A DNA stretch of 64,000 nt from Candidatus Uabimicrobium amorphum. GTDB lineage: Bacteria > Planctomycetota > Uabimicrobiia > Uabimicrobiales > Uabimicrobiaceae. The notes under the pieces are model-generated. The model searched no databases. It saw nothing but the letters and a program-made list of their open reading frames with translations, and was not told the DNA's origin. Below, piece by piece: positions 35,694 through 44,232 of this stretch. Every line of letters begins with the position of its first letter. The stretch's first letter is position 1. The stretch is taken from assembly GCF_009002475.1 (NCBI RefSeq), contig NZ_AP019860.1, forward strand, positions 6,152,501-6,216,500, in the 5' to 3' direction. Position numbers and translations under genes: made by a program.

Positions 35694-38600
35694 TTACTCA
35701 ACGAAGTATGTGTAGTAAATGATAAAGGCCGCTCTTGTAATTTGTTGATGATCGCGAGCGGGATCTATCTTTATGGACCACTCACCAATAGGACTTCTAA
35801 AGATAAAATTTGACTCAGATAAATTTTTTTCTATCGTACTGGTCTTTTGTGATAAACTTTCTATATCTTCTAGTCGAACAAAATTACCGTCTTTACGAAC
35901 CGCTGATGCAAAGGTGGTCTCGACACCTATTGTTTTTCTTTGTAGTTTGTCTTCAATAGGTTTTGGTTGGATCACACCCTTGGGACGAAAGGAAACCGTT
36001 GTAAATCCAAATGTTTCTGTATTTTCTCGTATGGAAAAAATAGGATCAACAGAAAGAATGGATGGATTTTTCATTGACAGAGTTTCCACAGAGCGATTTT
36101 TGTCAAATGGATTTTGCGCTTTTATTTCATCTATGGAAAAACTTATTTTTCCTGTCTTCACTAGTTGATGTAAGAGATCTCTATTTTTTTTATTTTCTAT
36201 ATGTAAATCGAGAATGAAAACTCCTATACGCAAGTGACTTTTACTTTTTAATTCTTGAAAAATAAGTTCATTGTAATTTTCTTTAGCAGGTTCGTCTTTC
36301 TCAAGGAGTAACTTTTTATCTGTTGTTAGCTCTATTATTCGTCTCATCGCTGTAAGATAAAATTGTAAGCGAGCTTCTGACTTTTCCTGTATGCGATGTA
36401 GATCATCAATGGAAATTAATGGTTTAATTTTCGTCGGAATGCTTTTTACAACGTGATTAAAAGCTTGGCGTTCCTCTTGTTGAGCAACTTCCAGAGACTG
36501 TATTTCGACTTGGACTTTCGCAGCATCTATTTTTTTTGATAGAGATTCTTTTTGCTTTTCAGCTTCAGCAACTCTTGTTTTTGCAACTTCAATTTTTTTA
36601 GCGATGTTCTCCGCTTGTTGTTGTGCCATTTCCAACTCGAGCTTTCTTATCTCTATTGTGAGTTCATCTTGCTCTATTTTGGTCTCACCAATTTTTTGAT
36701 TTTCTTTTTCCATTTCTAAAAAGATTTTTCTCTTCTCCGCTTCTATAGATTCTCTTTTCTTTTTTATTTGGGAAATGAGCACTCCTAGTTGCGCTTGTTG
36801 TTCACCGATTTCCGCACTTTTTAGATTTTGAATTCCCTGAAAATACAACAACGTAGCCTGTTTGTAATCTACATCCTGTTTTTGAATTTTGTCCTTGAGT
36901 TCTGTAATCTCTGCTATTTGTGCAGCAATTTTACTTTCTATTTTGCTTATTTGTTCATTTTGTTGGGTTTCTAATGTTTTCTTTTTTTCATTTAGACTTT
37001 GCTTTACGCTATTGACTTTGCGTTCTAGTTCGTCAATATTGGCAACTGACATCAATCCTGCGATGTTGCATTGAAAACTTTTCACCAAACTTTGCAGTGA
37101 ATTTTGTAAAAGTTGCTGGGATTCATCTGCAAAAAACTGTTGCTGTACAATGCCAAGCCATTTTTGAATCTCTTGCTGTAAAGACTCCGAACTTCCAAAC
37201 AAAGCTCGTAAGTCATTTTCGATTTTTCCTTCAGCGGTATCCCACTTTTCCTCAATGTACTTCATCGCAATTTTGTGGATTTCTTTTTCAAGAACAGTTG
37301 CGTATTTATTACTCAGGCTAAACAAAACTGCTTTTTTTAACGCTTCGTCGTCCATGCTTTTTTTGAAAGAAATTCTCTTTTCAATGTTACGAGTGATAAA
37401 TTTTAGATAGTTACCTATGTAATTTTGTTCTTCGTTAGTAGTAAGAAGCAGTTCTCTCTTAACTTGTGTTTCCATATCTGCAGAAAAATCTTCTGCGACT
37501 ACCTGTGTCATAAATTGCTTAATCGTATTACGTAGCATGTTGCGTTCGTAGTCTCTGGTAAAGTCGATAACCTCTGGAAATTTTTTATGCAGTTCTTGAA
37601 GAGAAATGCCTTCAAAGACAGTATTTTCGATCGCATCAGAAGAAAGCTCTTGAAAAATCGGGTCGCTATTAGAGCGAAAAGACGATACAGCATTTGCTTG
37701 TGCACTGCTATTTTTTTTCTTTTCACGAATGAGCTGCTCTAAATCGGCAACAAGTTTATTTTGTTGTGTATTTAAGAACGGACTTTCTAGAAATTTTTTC
37801 GCAAGTTGCCAGCCAATAATCGTTGTTCTTTCTATCAAGGTTTTTACCCTGGCATCTTGTACGTTGTCATGCTTTTCTCTCAAGTTTCTGACTTCTTCGT
37901 CAATCTCTTTGATAATGAGGCTAAACAACTGTCCCAGGCTAGTGAGTACTTTCTGTCGACTTTCAAGTTCTCCTTGCAATAACTGCAATTCTCTTTGGTG
38001 TTGTTCTAATTGTTGTTGGTATTGTTCTTTTATTTGGAAGGATTGTTTTTGGGTCTCATGTACTCTTAATTTTTCTGCCTGAGCTGCCAAACGCTCATAT
38101 TTCTTCTTGTAACTTTCTTTTTCTTGATATTCTCCTTCAAGCTCTGCAATCTCTGTATTAAATTCTTGAATATTAATATCTAAAACTTGAACCTTAGTGG
38201 CGAGTTCCAAACGACTTTTTTCTATCTTGCTAATTTCTAAAGATTTCTCTGCTAGTGTTACATTTATCTCTGCAGCTTCTTTCGCTTTTTTAACAACAGA
38301 ATGCATTATCTGCATTGCTTCTAACTCTTGAGATCGCGCTTCTACCGCAAACTTTGCTGCTTCCTCCTCAAAAAAAGCCTGCTGCCGTAGATGTATAGCT
38401 TTTTCAACTTTTAATTTACTTTGCGCTTGTTCTTGTGTCTCCTGTATTAATTCGCTATGTTTGTTGACTATGTCACGAAGATTATCAGCTTTTTGTTTTT
38501 CTATTTTTGTTCTAATTTCCTTTAAATGGTCTATTTCTAACTTTGCGGCTAGTCGATAATTTTCCCATTGTAGGCTCGGAAACATATTCGGGTTTACACC

Positions 38601-41036
38601 ATGAAAATTAAAACCTTTTTCGAGATACTTTTGCTTTATTTCGCATCTCTTCACTTCAAGCTGAGCTCGTTTTTGTAGACTCTGTACTAAGTGGTAGTTA
38701 AAAGCGCGTAGACTTTTACCGTACTCACCAAAAATCTTATTTTTCTTTTCAAAGCGATCGAATGAATCTAATAACACAGGACCTTTGTTAATAGCATTTT
38801 TATAGTGCTTACCTGCATCACTTAACTCTTTTCCTTTTCGGAATAAACGGTCTCCTTCTCGCGAATAATTGAGAATCCAAAACAAATGAAAAAAACTTTG
38901 ACTTCGAAGATCTAATTCGGAGATGGAATGCTCGGAAATGAGTTTTAGCTCTGTAAACAAAGAAGGTTCTGAGTCTTCGAAAGACCTGGAAACTTGCGCT
39001 GTAGATATTTTTAGTAGTCCACGAAAAGCAATCCATGTATCAAAATAGGGTTTGGTAAAGTTTTGTTGAGAAGACAGTATGTTATCAACAAGACCAAGAA
39101 CGCCCTCTTGTTCAAGACCTACTCCTCCAATCTTCATCCAATATATTTGCGCTATTTCGAGATTGAGTTTTTGCGTACTCCATAATGCTCCTGGTGGAGC
39201 GTCTAATTCACATAGAACTTTAAAACGAGAAAAAGTGTCGTCGCGAAAACTACGTTGTTGGATATCACGTATAATAAAATTTGCGACAGCGTCGTAGACT
39301 TCCGCTTTTCTTTCCGAGCTATTTTCGATCAACGTTTTTATAGAGGAAGTTTCTGGAAAAATGTGCTTTACTAGTTGTTGACCTTCATATCTGTGATCTC
39401 CTATATACAAAAGGAGTAGAGTATCACTCAAGTTTTTGTCTTTTTTCCAGCGGGCAAATATGTTGTCTACTTCCTGCGGTTTAATTTCTCTGTAAGCAAA
39501 TCCCTCAAAAAGTAGAGACATGGTTCTTTTGGTTTGTGGTGTCTGCTGTTGATCTGCTAGCGTTTTCCAGGCTAGTTCGCTGAGTTGCGGAATTCTAAGA
39601 GCTAGTATGGATAAGAAATTACGTGCCGCTAAGAAAGCTTTATTTTCTAAAGTATGCAAGGAGTTAGCGATCATAATCAAAGAATTGTACTCTGTAGGAG
39701 AAAATTCAAAAATGGCATATGGATTGTCGAAAACGAGTTTTGAGGTATGGGGAAAAAGAATTTTGCGGAAATCTTCAGCGAACTGCTTGTTACTATCTTT
39801 GCGTAATTTCCATTCTCTAAGTGACAAAAGCTTGAGATCATTTTGCGTGTTTTTGCTAATTTCAAATAAATAATCCACCGCATGCGTGGTTAGTTGTATT
39901 CTTTCCTGGTAGAAATTGTTTTTCCATTGCTTGCCAAGTAAGGCAATGTCGATAATAGAGAAAACCTTTGGCCAATTCTCTTCTAATCCAAAAATGACAG
40001 TTTGAATTACCCTCTGCCAGTATACAGGAGTTGTCGGGGTTTCTTTCGCTAAAAAAGTTGGAATTTCTTTCCCGGGAAGTGTTGCCTCTGCATTTTTCCA
40101 GGCCACGCGAAAGAGGAACGAAATGATTGTTTCGTCCTTACGACTAAATGTTGCCAGCCACTCCATATAAGAAAGCATTGCCTTAGCAGACAAACTATCA
40201 TCTTTTCCACTAGCGATAATGTCTTGAAATTTTTTATTATTCTCCAATGTCAGAAAAAAAACAGGGTGAAACCCAATACTGTTTTTCGGCTCGTTGTACG
40301 GAAACCATAAGCCTAATTGTGTCGTGTCTTGAAGAGCAGATTCCCCTTTGAATTGAATATCGTGAAAAAACACTTCCAGTGACTTTTCCAAAAACGGAGA
40401 TATTGCCTTTACTATTTCTTGGAATTTACCATCTACCACTAGTGGAGTTTCCTGTGTCTCGTATTTAAACAAGTAAGGTACCGCAATACGCATCCAGGCA
40501 CGGAACTCTTCTGCGGATATGTTTCCTGCCTGGTGATGTTTTACAAATAGCTCATAGGTGTTTTTTAGTAAGTTTACTCCGCCACTAAAATTCACAACAG
40601 TTTGTTGATCCGACTTTTTTGTAAAAATTTGATCGTGCAATTCTTTTAGCTTTTCCATTTGTTCCGAGTTAGCGGGTGTCCGTAACGCTTGAACAGAACT
40701 TAGTAACAGAACATAGCTTTTTAAAGTATTCGCATCTAAAGAATGCAGGTCAGCACTTTTGCTGTTGTTCATTTGCAGTTCTTTTTTGATCACTTCTCTT
40801 CTGATAAAACTAAATTCTTGCATAGCGTTATCGAGAATGAGATCCTGCTGCGGTTGGGACAATTGTGTAAGAAGAGCATTAAAGTTAGATATAATAGCAC
40901 TGCGGAAACTTTCCTGTTCGAGAAATTTACTCGTAGTAACTTCTTGCGTTTCGAAAGCGCTCTTGTAGAGTGAAGCAAGTCCGTCTTGTGCAAAAACAGG
41001 TAATAGTAAAATGATCAACGTCAGAAAAATCCTCAT
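35694..41036 (-). CDS. Giant exported coiled-coil protein, weakly Tc-toxin-like C-terminus
   Basis: A 1780-aa protein with signal peptide MRIFLTLIILLLPVFAQ. GGGAGAA precedes the ATG, which overlaps the upstream stop by 4 bases. Residues about 20-780 form a helical region without a recognised domain. Long heptad coiled coils occupy about 795-1062 and 1340-1518, for example QLEQHQRELQLLQGELESRQ. The last 200 residues are beta-rich and end in FIFRSPIGEWSIKIDPARDH and AAFIIYYTYF. Helices, then coiled coil, then a beta domain ending in a W-x-L/I motif and a YT stretch recall the C-terminus of Tc toxin A subunits. That similarity is by eye and weak; an adhesive or structural fibre is the alternative. 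Confidence 0.75.
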   Translation of the reverse strand: MRIFLTLIILLLPVFAQDGLASLYKSAFETQEVTTSKFLEQESFRSAIISNFNALLTQLSQPQQDLILDNAMQEFSFIRREVIKKELQMNNSKSADLHSLDANTLKSYVLLLSSVQALRTPANSEQMEKLKELHDQIFTKKSDQQTVVNFSGGVNLLKNTYELFVKHHQAGNISAEEFRAWMRIAVPYLFKYETQETPLVVDGKFQEIVKAISPFLEKSLEVFFHDIQFKGESALQDTTQLGLWFPYNEPKNSIGFHPVFFLTLENNKKFQDIIASGKDDSLSAKAMLSYMEWLATFSRKDETIISFLFRVAWKNAEATLPGKEIPTFLAKETPTTPVYWQRVIQTVIFGLEENWPKVFSIIDIALLGKQWKNNFYQERIQLTTHAVDYLFEISKNTQNDLKLLSLREWKLRKDSNKQFAEDFRKILFPHTSKLVFDNPYAIFEFSPTEYNSLIMIANSLHTLENKAFLAARNFLSILALRIPQLSELAWKTLADQQQTPQTKRTMSLLFEGFAYREIKPQEVDNIFARWKKDKNLSDTLLLLYIGDHRYEGQQLVKHIFPETSSIKTLIENSSERKAEVYDAVANFIIRDIQQRSFRDDTFSRFKVLCELDAPPGALWSTQKLNLEIAQIYWMKIGGVGLEQEGVLGLVDNILSSQQNFTKPYFDTWIAFRGLLKISTAQVSRSFEDSEPSLFTELKLISEHSISELDLRSQSFFHLFWILNYSREGDRLFRKGKELSDAGKHYKNAINKGPVLLDSFDRFEKKNKIFGEYGKSLRAFNYHLVQSLQKRAQLEVKRCEIKQKYLEKGFNFHGVNPNMFPSLQWENYRLAAKLEIDHLKEIRTKIEKQKADNLRDIVNKHSELIQETQEQAQSKLKVEKAIHLRQQAFFEEEAAKFAVEARSQELEAMQIMHSVVKKAKEAAEINVTLAEKSLEISKIEKSRLELATKVQVLDINIQEFNTEIAELEGEYQEKESYKKKYERLAAQAEKLRVHETQKQSFQIKEQYQQQLEQHQRELQLLQGELESRQKVLTSLGQLFSLIIKEIDEEVRNLREKHDNVQDARVKTLIERTTIIGWQLAKKFLESPFLNTQQNKLVADLEQLIREKKKNSSAQANAVSSFRSNSDPIFQELSSDAIENTVFEGISLQELHKKFPEVIDFTRDYERNMLRNTIKQFMTQVVAEDFSADMETQVKRELLLTTNEEQNYIGNYLKFITRNIEKRISFKKSMDDEALKKAVLFSLSNKYATVLEKEIHKIAMKYIEEKWDTAEGKIENDLRALFGSSESLQQEIQKWLGIVQQQFFADESQQLLQNSLQSLVKSFQCNIAGLMSVANIDELERKVNSVKQSLNEKKKTLETQQNEQISKIESKIAAQIAEITELKDKIQKQDVDYKQATLLYFQGIQNLKSAEIGEQQAQLGVLISQIKKKRESIEAEKRKIFLEMEKENQKIGETKIEQDELTIEIRKLELEMAQQQAENIAKKIEVAKTRVAEAEKQKESLSKKIDAAKVQVEIQSLEVAQQEERQAFNHVVKSIPTKIKPLISIDDLHRIQEKSEARLQFYLTAMRRIIELTTDKKLLLEKDEPAKENYNELIFQELKSKSHLRIGVFILDLHIENKKNRDLLHQLVKTGKISFSIDEIKAQNPFDKNRSVETLSMKNPSILSVDPIFSIRENTETFGFTTVSFRPKGVIQPKPIEDKLQRKTIGVETTFASAVRKDGNFVRLEDIESLSQKTSTIEKNLSESNFIFRSPIGEWSIKIDPARDHQQITRAAFIIYYTYFVE

Positions 41037-41464
41037 TTATTTTCTCCCACTACTTTTTGTATTTGTTTCGTCATATTTTCAATTTGTTCCGCAGCCACCA
41101 GGGGGTTTTTACTCAACACAGCTAAGTAATTTCCCTCAGCATCGGGAACGACTGTTTGGGAAAAATGGTATTGCTCTTTCAAATATTTTTCGCCTAAGCA
41201 ATGTTGTAAACGAGCTAAATCGTGCCATAAAATCAATTGTTTTTGCCACGAAGAAAAATTTGTCTCAAGAGAAGTAGGTGTTATACCTATTTTTTTATAC
41301 AAAGATGCTCGATTATTTGTAGACATTTCCAGTGATTTTTCCAACACGACTGCAAGGTGAGAGGCGACTTGTTCGCGCTGCTCTGCAAGTGGGTCTATAG
41401 GAATAGAAAGCTCCTGAGCACATAAACCACAGACGAAAAAAAATACAAAAAATATATGTTTCAC
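41033..41464 (-). CDS. Small exported helical protein
   Basis: A 143-aa protein. The GTG at 41464 is chosen because AAAGGA lies 7 bases upstream and the signal peptide (KHIFFVFFFVCGLCAQ) starts there; an in-frame ATG 21 bases earlier has no ribosome binding site. The mature part is helical and charged. Its stop overlaps the start of the giant coiled-coil gene (ATGA), so the two are translationally coupled and probably work together. No family recognised. Confidence 0.65.
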   Translation of the reverse strand: MKHIFFVFFFVCGLCAQELSIPIDPLAEQREQVASHLAVVLEKSLEMSTNNRASLYKKIGITPTSLETNFSSWQKQLILWHDLARLQHCLGEKYLKEQYHFSQTVVPDAEGNYLAVLSKNPLVAAEQIENMTKQIQKVVGENK

Positions 41465-41551
41465 AAAATATCCTTTCGTTGCCATTCAAACTAAAATACC
41501 TGTTATGCAGCAGAACACGTAAAGTTTCGTCTTATGCTGCACTTGGAAACA

Positions 41552-42019
41552 TCAATCGAGAATGATTTCATCTTCATCTTCGTTTTGAATAGAAGGTGTG
41601 GGAGATACATTTTCTTGGGTAGGAGAGCTTTCAGACGCAGGAGATACAGGTGTATCAGAAGATGGAAAACGATAGCCCTGACCAAACACTTGAAAAGTGT
41701 CCCATCCAAAAAGAAGTAAGTGAAATGATTTTCTCTGCACGACAACTTTTCGTAGATATCCTCCTTGTGTTTTAGAAAGAGCGTCGTCAATTGCTTCATA
41801 CGGTGTTGGGGCAAAACCTAAAGGTAGTAGAGTGAGCCAAAATCTTGAATCACTTCCCTCTATTTTCCCTAACGAGCGGCTTCTTTCCTCAGATAATTCG
41901 ATATTCTCTAGATGATGTTGCGTTGTCGATACAATAGACAAATTCATATATTTGTCGTTAGAGCATCCGGTGATAAAGTAACACAATGTAAAAAATAAAA
42001 GTAAATTTTTACCAGACAT
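41552..42019 (-). CDS. Lipoprotein, paralogue of 42030-42392
   Basis: A 155-aa lipoprotein. GGGAGGAACAA precedes the ATG at 42019, and the lipobox is FITGC. The core SRFWLTLLPLGFAPTPYEAI matches SRVWFLFIPFGEAPRIQYAI in the 42030-42392 gene, 10 bases away. The C-terminal tail is Ser/Pro/Glu-rich and probably extended. Anchoring to a membrane is supported by the lipobox; the role is unknown. Confidence 0.7.
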   Translation of the reverse strand: MSGKNLLLFFTLCYFITGCSNDKYMNLSIVSTTQHHLENIELSEERSRSLGKIEGSDSRFWLTLLPLGFAPTPYEAIDDALSKTQGGYLRKVVVQRKSFHLLLFGWDTFQVFGQGYRFPSSDTPVSPASESSPTQENVSPTPSIQNEDEDEIILD

Positions 42020-42029
42020 TTGTTCCTCC

Positions 42030-42392
42030 CTAATTCTGATAACGTACAACCCGTCTGCCTGTTCCATCAATACTGTAACTTCCATAACTAAACAAAAGAA
42101 TGGACCACCAACTAGAAGACAGTTCGGCGTTTTCAATAAAATCTCCCTGACCGTTGTTCAGAGCGTTGTCAATTGCATATTGTATGCGTGGTGCTTCTCC
42201 AAAAGGTATAAACAAAAACCACACGCGACTAGAACTCCCACTGACTCTTTGCGCTTGAGATTCACTGGTAAATACCAACGTATTGGAATCACCTAATGTA
42301 CGCGAAGAAATAATGGAATACTCCGCCAACTTGGATGAACATCCTGATGCGAATATCAACAACACGATGAGTAAAAAATTGGTTGTTTTCAC
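42030..42392 (-). CDS. Small lipoprotein
   Basis: A 120-aa lipoprotein. The GTG at 42392 is preferred because AAAGGA lies 6 bases upstream, while the longer frame begins with TTG and has no ribosome binding site. Lipobox LIFASGC. The core SRVWFLFIPFGEAPRIQYAI resembles small bacterial lipoproteins with an FxxPxG-x(5)-Y-AIDNAL pattern, of unknown function. It lies 21 bases after the metallopeptidase-like gene in the same operon. Confidence 0.65.
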   Translation of the reverse strand: MKTTNFLLIVLLIFASGCSSKLAEYSIISSRTLGDSNTLVFTSESQAQRVSGSSSRVWFLFIPFGEAPRIQYAIDNALNNGQGDFIENAELSSSWWSILLFSYGSYSIDGTGRRVVRYQN

Positions 42393-42413
42393 ATGTATCC
42401 TTTCTTTCAAATT

Positions 42414-44060
42414 TTAACGAAAACTAATCGTTAGACTTTTTTTCTTTTTAGACGTGAGTGGCTTGCGCACAAATTGCATCCACTTTTTACCGTTTCCCTT
42501 TTCCTGCGCCATGAAATAAACTTTGCGAAAAGAAAGAAATTTCCCTTTCATACTTAAGAATTTTTTTCCTTGGGCGGGAACAATGACTTTCATTTTTTTT
42601 CCACCAAATACATCTGGACTACGCAAAGTCACAACAACATCTCGAAAGCGAAGATTTTTGAATTCTAAGTAGAAGGAATTATAATATGTTGAGCGTTTTC
42701 TTATGTCGCGTTTTACGTGGAGTGGAGCATTCGAGGAGGGGTTCTCTTGGTATTGGTGATCGGTGTTGTATCGTTGAATAGATTGATCTATTTGATTTCC
42801 TACAGCCTCTACAATTTTGGCTGTTCCCTGTAAAGCTATTCTTAATTGTCTTTCTTCTTCTGTTTCTTGTCTTTGCGTTTGCCTTTGTATTGGTGTTTGT
42901 GTTTGAACATGATGTTGGTTGTAATGACGATTTGTCGGTTGGAATTTATTTGAGGATGTAGCTGTATTGGGATGTAGTACTATCTGCAATCCTCTAGTGT
43001 TTGGTATAAAAAGTTTTTTGAAACGTACTACTTGATTAGTCTTAGGGGATTTTATTTCTTTTGCGAAACGCTGAAATAAAGTTTTTACGTTTTTAATACG
43101 GCCAGGACTGTTACCTTGCCATATCAAAGAATTTATACGGTTGAAAGCATAATAATATACATATTTTCCCGTTTCACGCGTAACTCTTAGATTCTTAGAT
43201 GGATGAATGACAAATCCTTGTTGGATAGGCCTTTTGCCTGGTGGTTGATAACCAAGAATGACATAAATTCTTTCATTGGTAGGGTTGTGAATGTAAATGA
43301 AAGATTTATTATGCTGATTTTTACTTGTTTGCTGATTAATGTTATTTTGTCTTTGTAAATCTCTCATTACATATTTCGCTTTGCCTTCCGCATTTTTTTC
43401 TAACGTCATGTTACCATGTATATCGATAAGACCGCTAATACTGTCTCTAAAGCGGTGAGTACTAGTAATTTTAATTTTATGAATGTTATTAGAGTTTTCA
43501 AAAGTCGTTTGAGAGGCTTCATAGAAATATCTTTTCATAAAATTATCGATACCACCTGCTTTTTTATACTGAACAGCGTGCGCTAGCTCGTGTAGCATCA
43601 AACGTCGATCCTTCTCCTCTGTCCATGTTATGTGTCCTCTAAAAAAAATATCATAGCCAATCGTAACTGCATCTTGTAGATCTCCTGTTCCCAAATTTAT
43701 TCCTTCGGCATATTGTACTTTTGCTAGATTAATATCACGATAATAATTTTGTATTTTCTTTATAAACCAGTTCGGTAAGCGCTTTTTTCTCCCGTTAGCT
43801 TGATTATTAAGAAACCTTATGTATGTCTTCCAAGGCTTACCTTGAGCAAAATTTGAAAGAGTCTTTGCTCCATTTTTTAGGTCTCTCCGTACATGATTGG
43901 TGGTTTCTTTCCCTTTTTTTATTACATGCTTATTAGCTTCTTCCAATTTTTTTATGGGATTAGCTGGTGGCTTTAACTTTTTAAGATCAAAGTCCGAAAA
44001 AATAAAATTAAAGCTAAAGAAAAGAAATAGCACGAGTGACTTACTCATATTCAAATTCAT
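42414..44060 (-). CDS. Exported HELAH metallopeptidase-like (DUF4157-type) protein
   Basis: A 548-aa protein with a signal peptide (KSLVLFLFFSFNFIFS) and AAAAGG 7 bases before the ATG. LMLHELAHAVQYKKAGG contains a zinc HExxH site (His157, Glu158, His161) of the kind in DUF4157 proteins; a third ligand was not identified. The C-terminal half is beta-rich after a Gln-rich linker (about residues 375-400). It heads the 33.2-44.1 kb run of exported proteins. A protease acting in the envelope or a toxin-like domain are both possible; the family is often found with secreted effectors. Confidence 0.7.
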   Translation of the reverse strand: MNLNMSKSLVLFLFFSFNFIFSDFDLKKLKPPANPIKKLEEANKHVIKKGKETTNHVRRDLKNGAKTLSNFAQGKPWKTYIRFLNNQANGRKKRLPNWFIKKIQNYYRDINLAKVQYAEGINLGTGDLQDAVTIGYDIFFRGHITWTEEKDRRLMLHELAHAVQYKKAGGIDNFMKRYFYEASQTTFENSNNIHKIKITSTHRFRDSISGLIDIHGNMTLEKNAEGKAKYVMRDLQRQNNINQQTSKNQHNKSFIYIHNPTNERIYVILGYQPPGKRPIQQGFVIHPSKNLRVTRETGKYVYYYAFNRINSLIWQGNSPGRIKNVKTLFQRFAKEIKSPKTNQVVRFKKLFIPNTRGLQIVLHPNTATSSNKFQPTNRHYNQHHVQTQTPIQRQTQRQETEEERQLRIALQGTAKIVEAVGNQIDQSIQRYNTDHQYQENPSSNAPLHVKRDIRKRSTYYNSFYLEFKNLRFRDVVVTLRSPDVFGGKKMKVIVPAQGKKFLSMKGKFLSFRKVYFMAQEKGNGKKWMQFVRKPLTSKKKKSLTISFR

Positions 44061-44232
44061 AATAACCTTTTCTTTTAAATTTTTTGTTTAATACTAAATT
44101 TGATTTTAAATTTTTTGGAAACAAATCTTTGGCTTTGCAAGTAGACAAATAAAATTTTATTTTATCCCAAGTCGCTCATACCTATGTGTAACTTTAAACC
44201 TTTGATTTCGCAAGATCGGAGATTCACGAATT

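Noticed and set aside
41506..41541. 7-bp inverted repeat TGCAGCA/TGCTGCA between two genes of the exported operon
   Set aside because: Too short, with a 22-base loop and no T run, to call a terminator.
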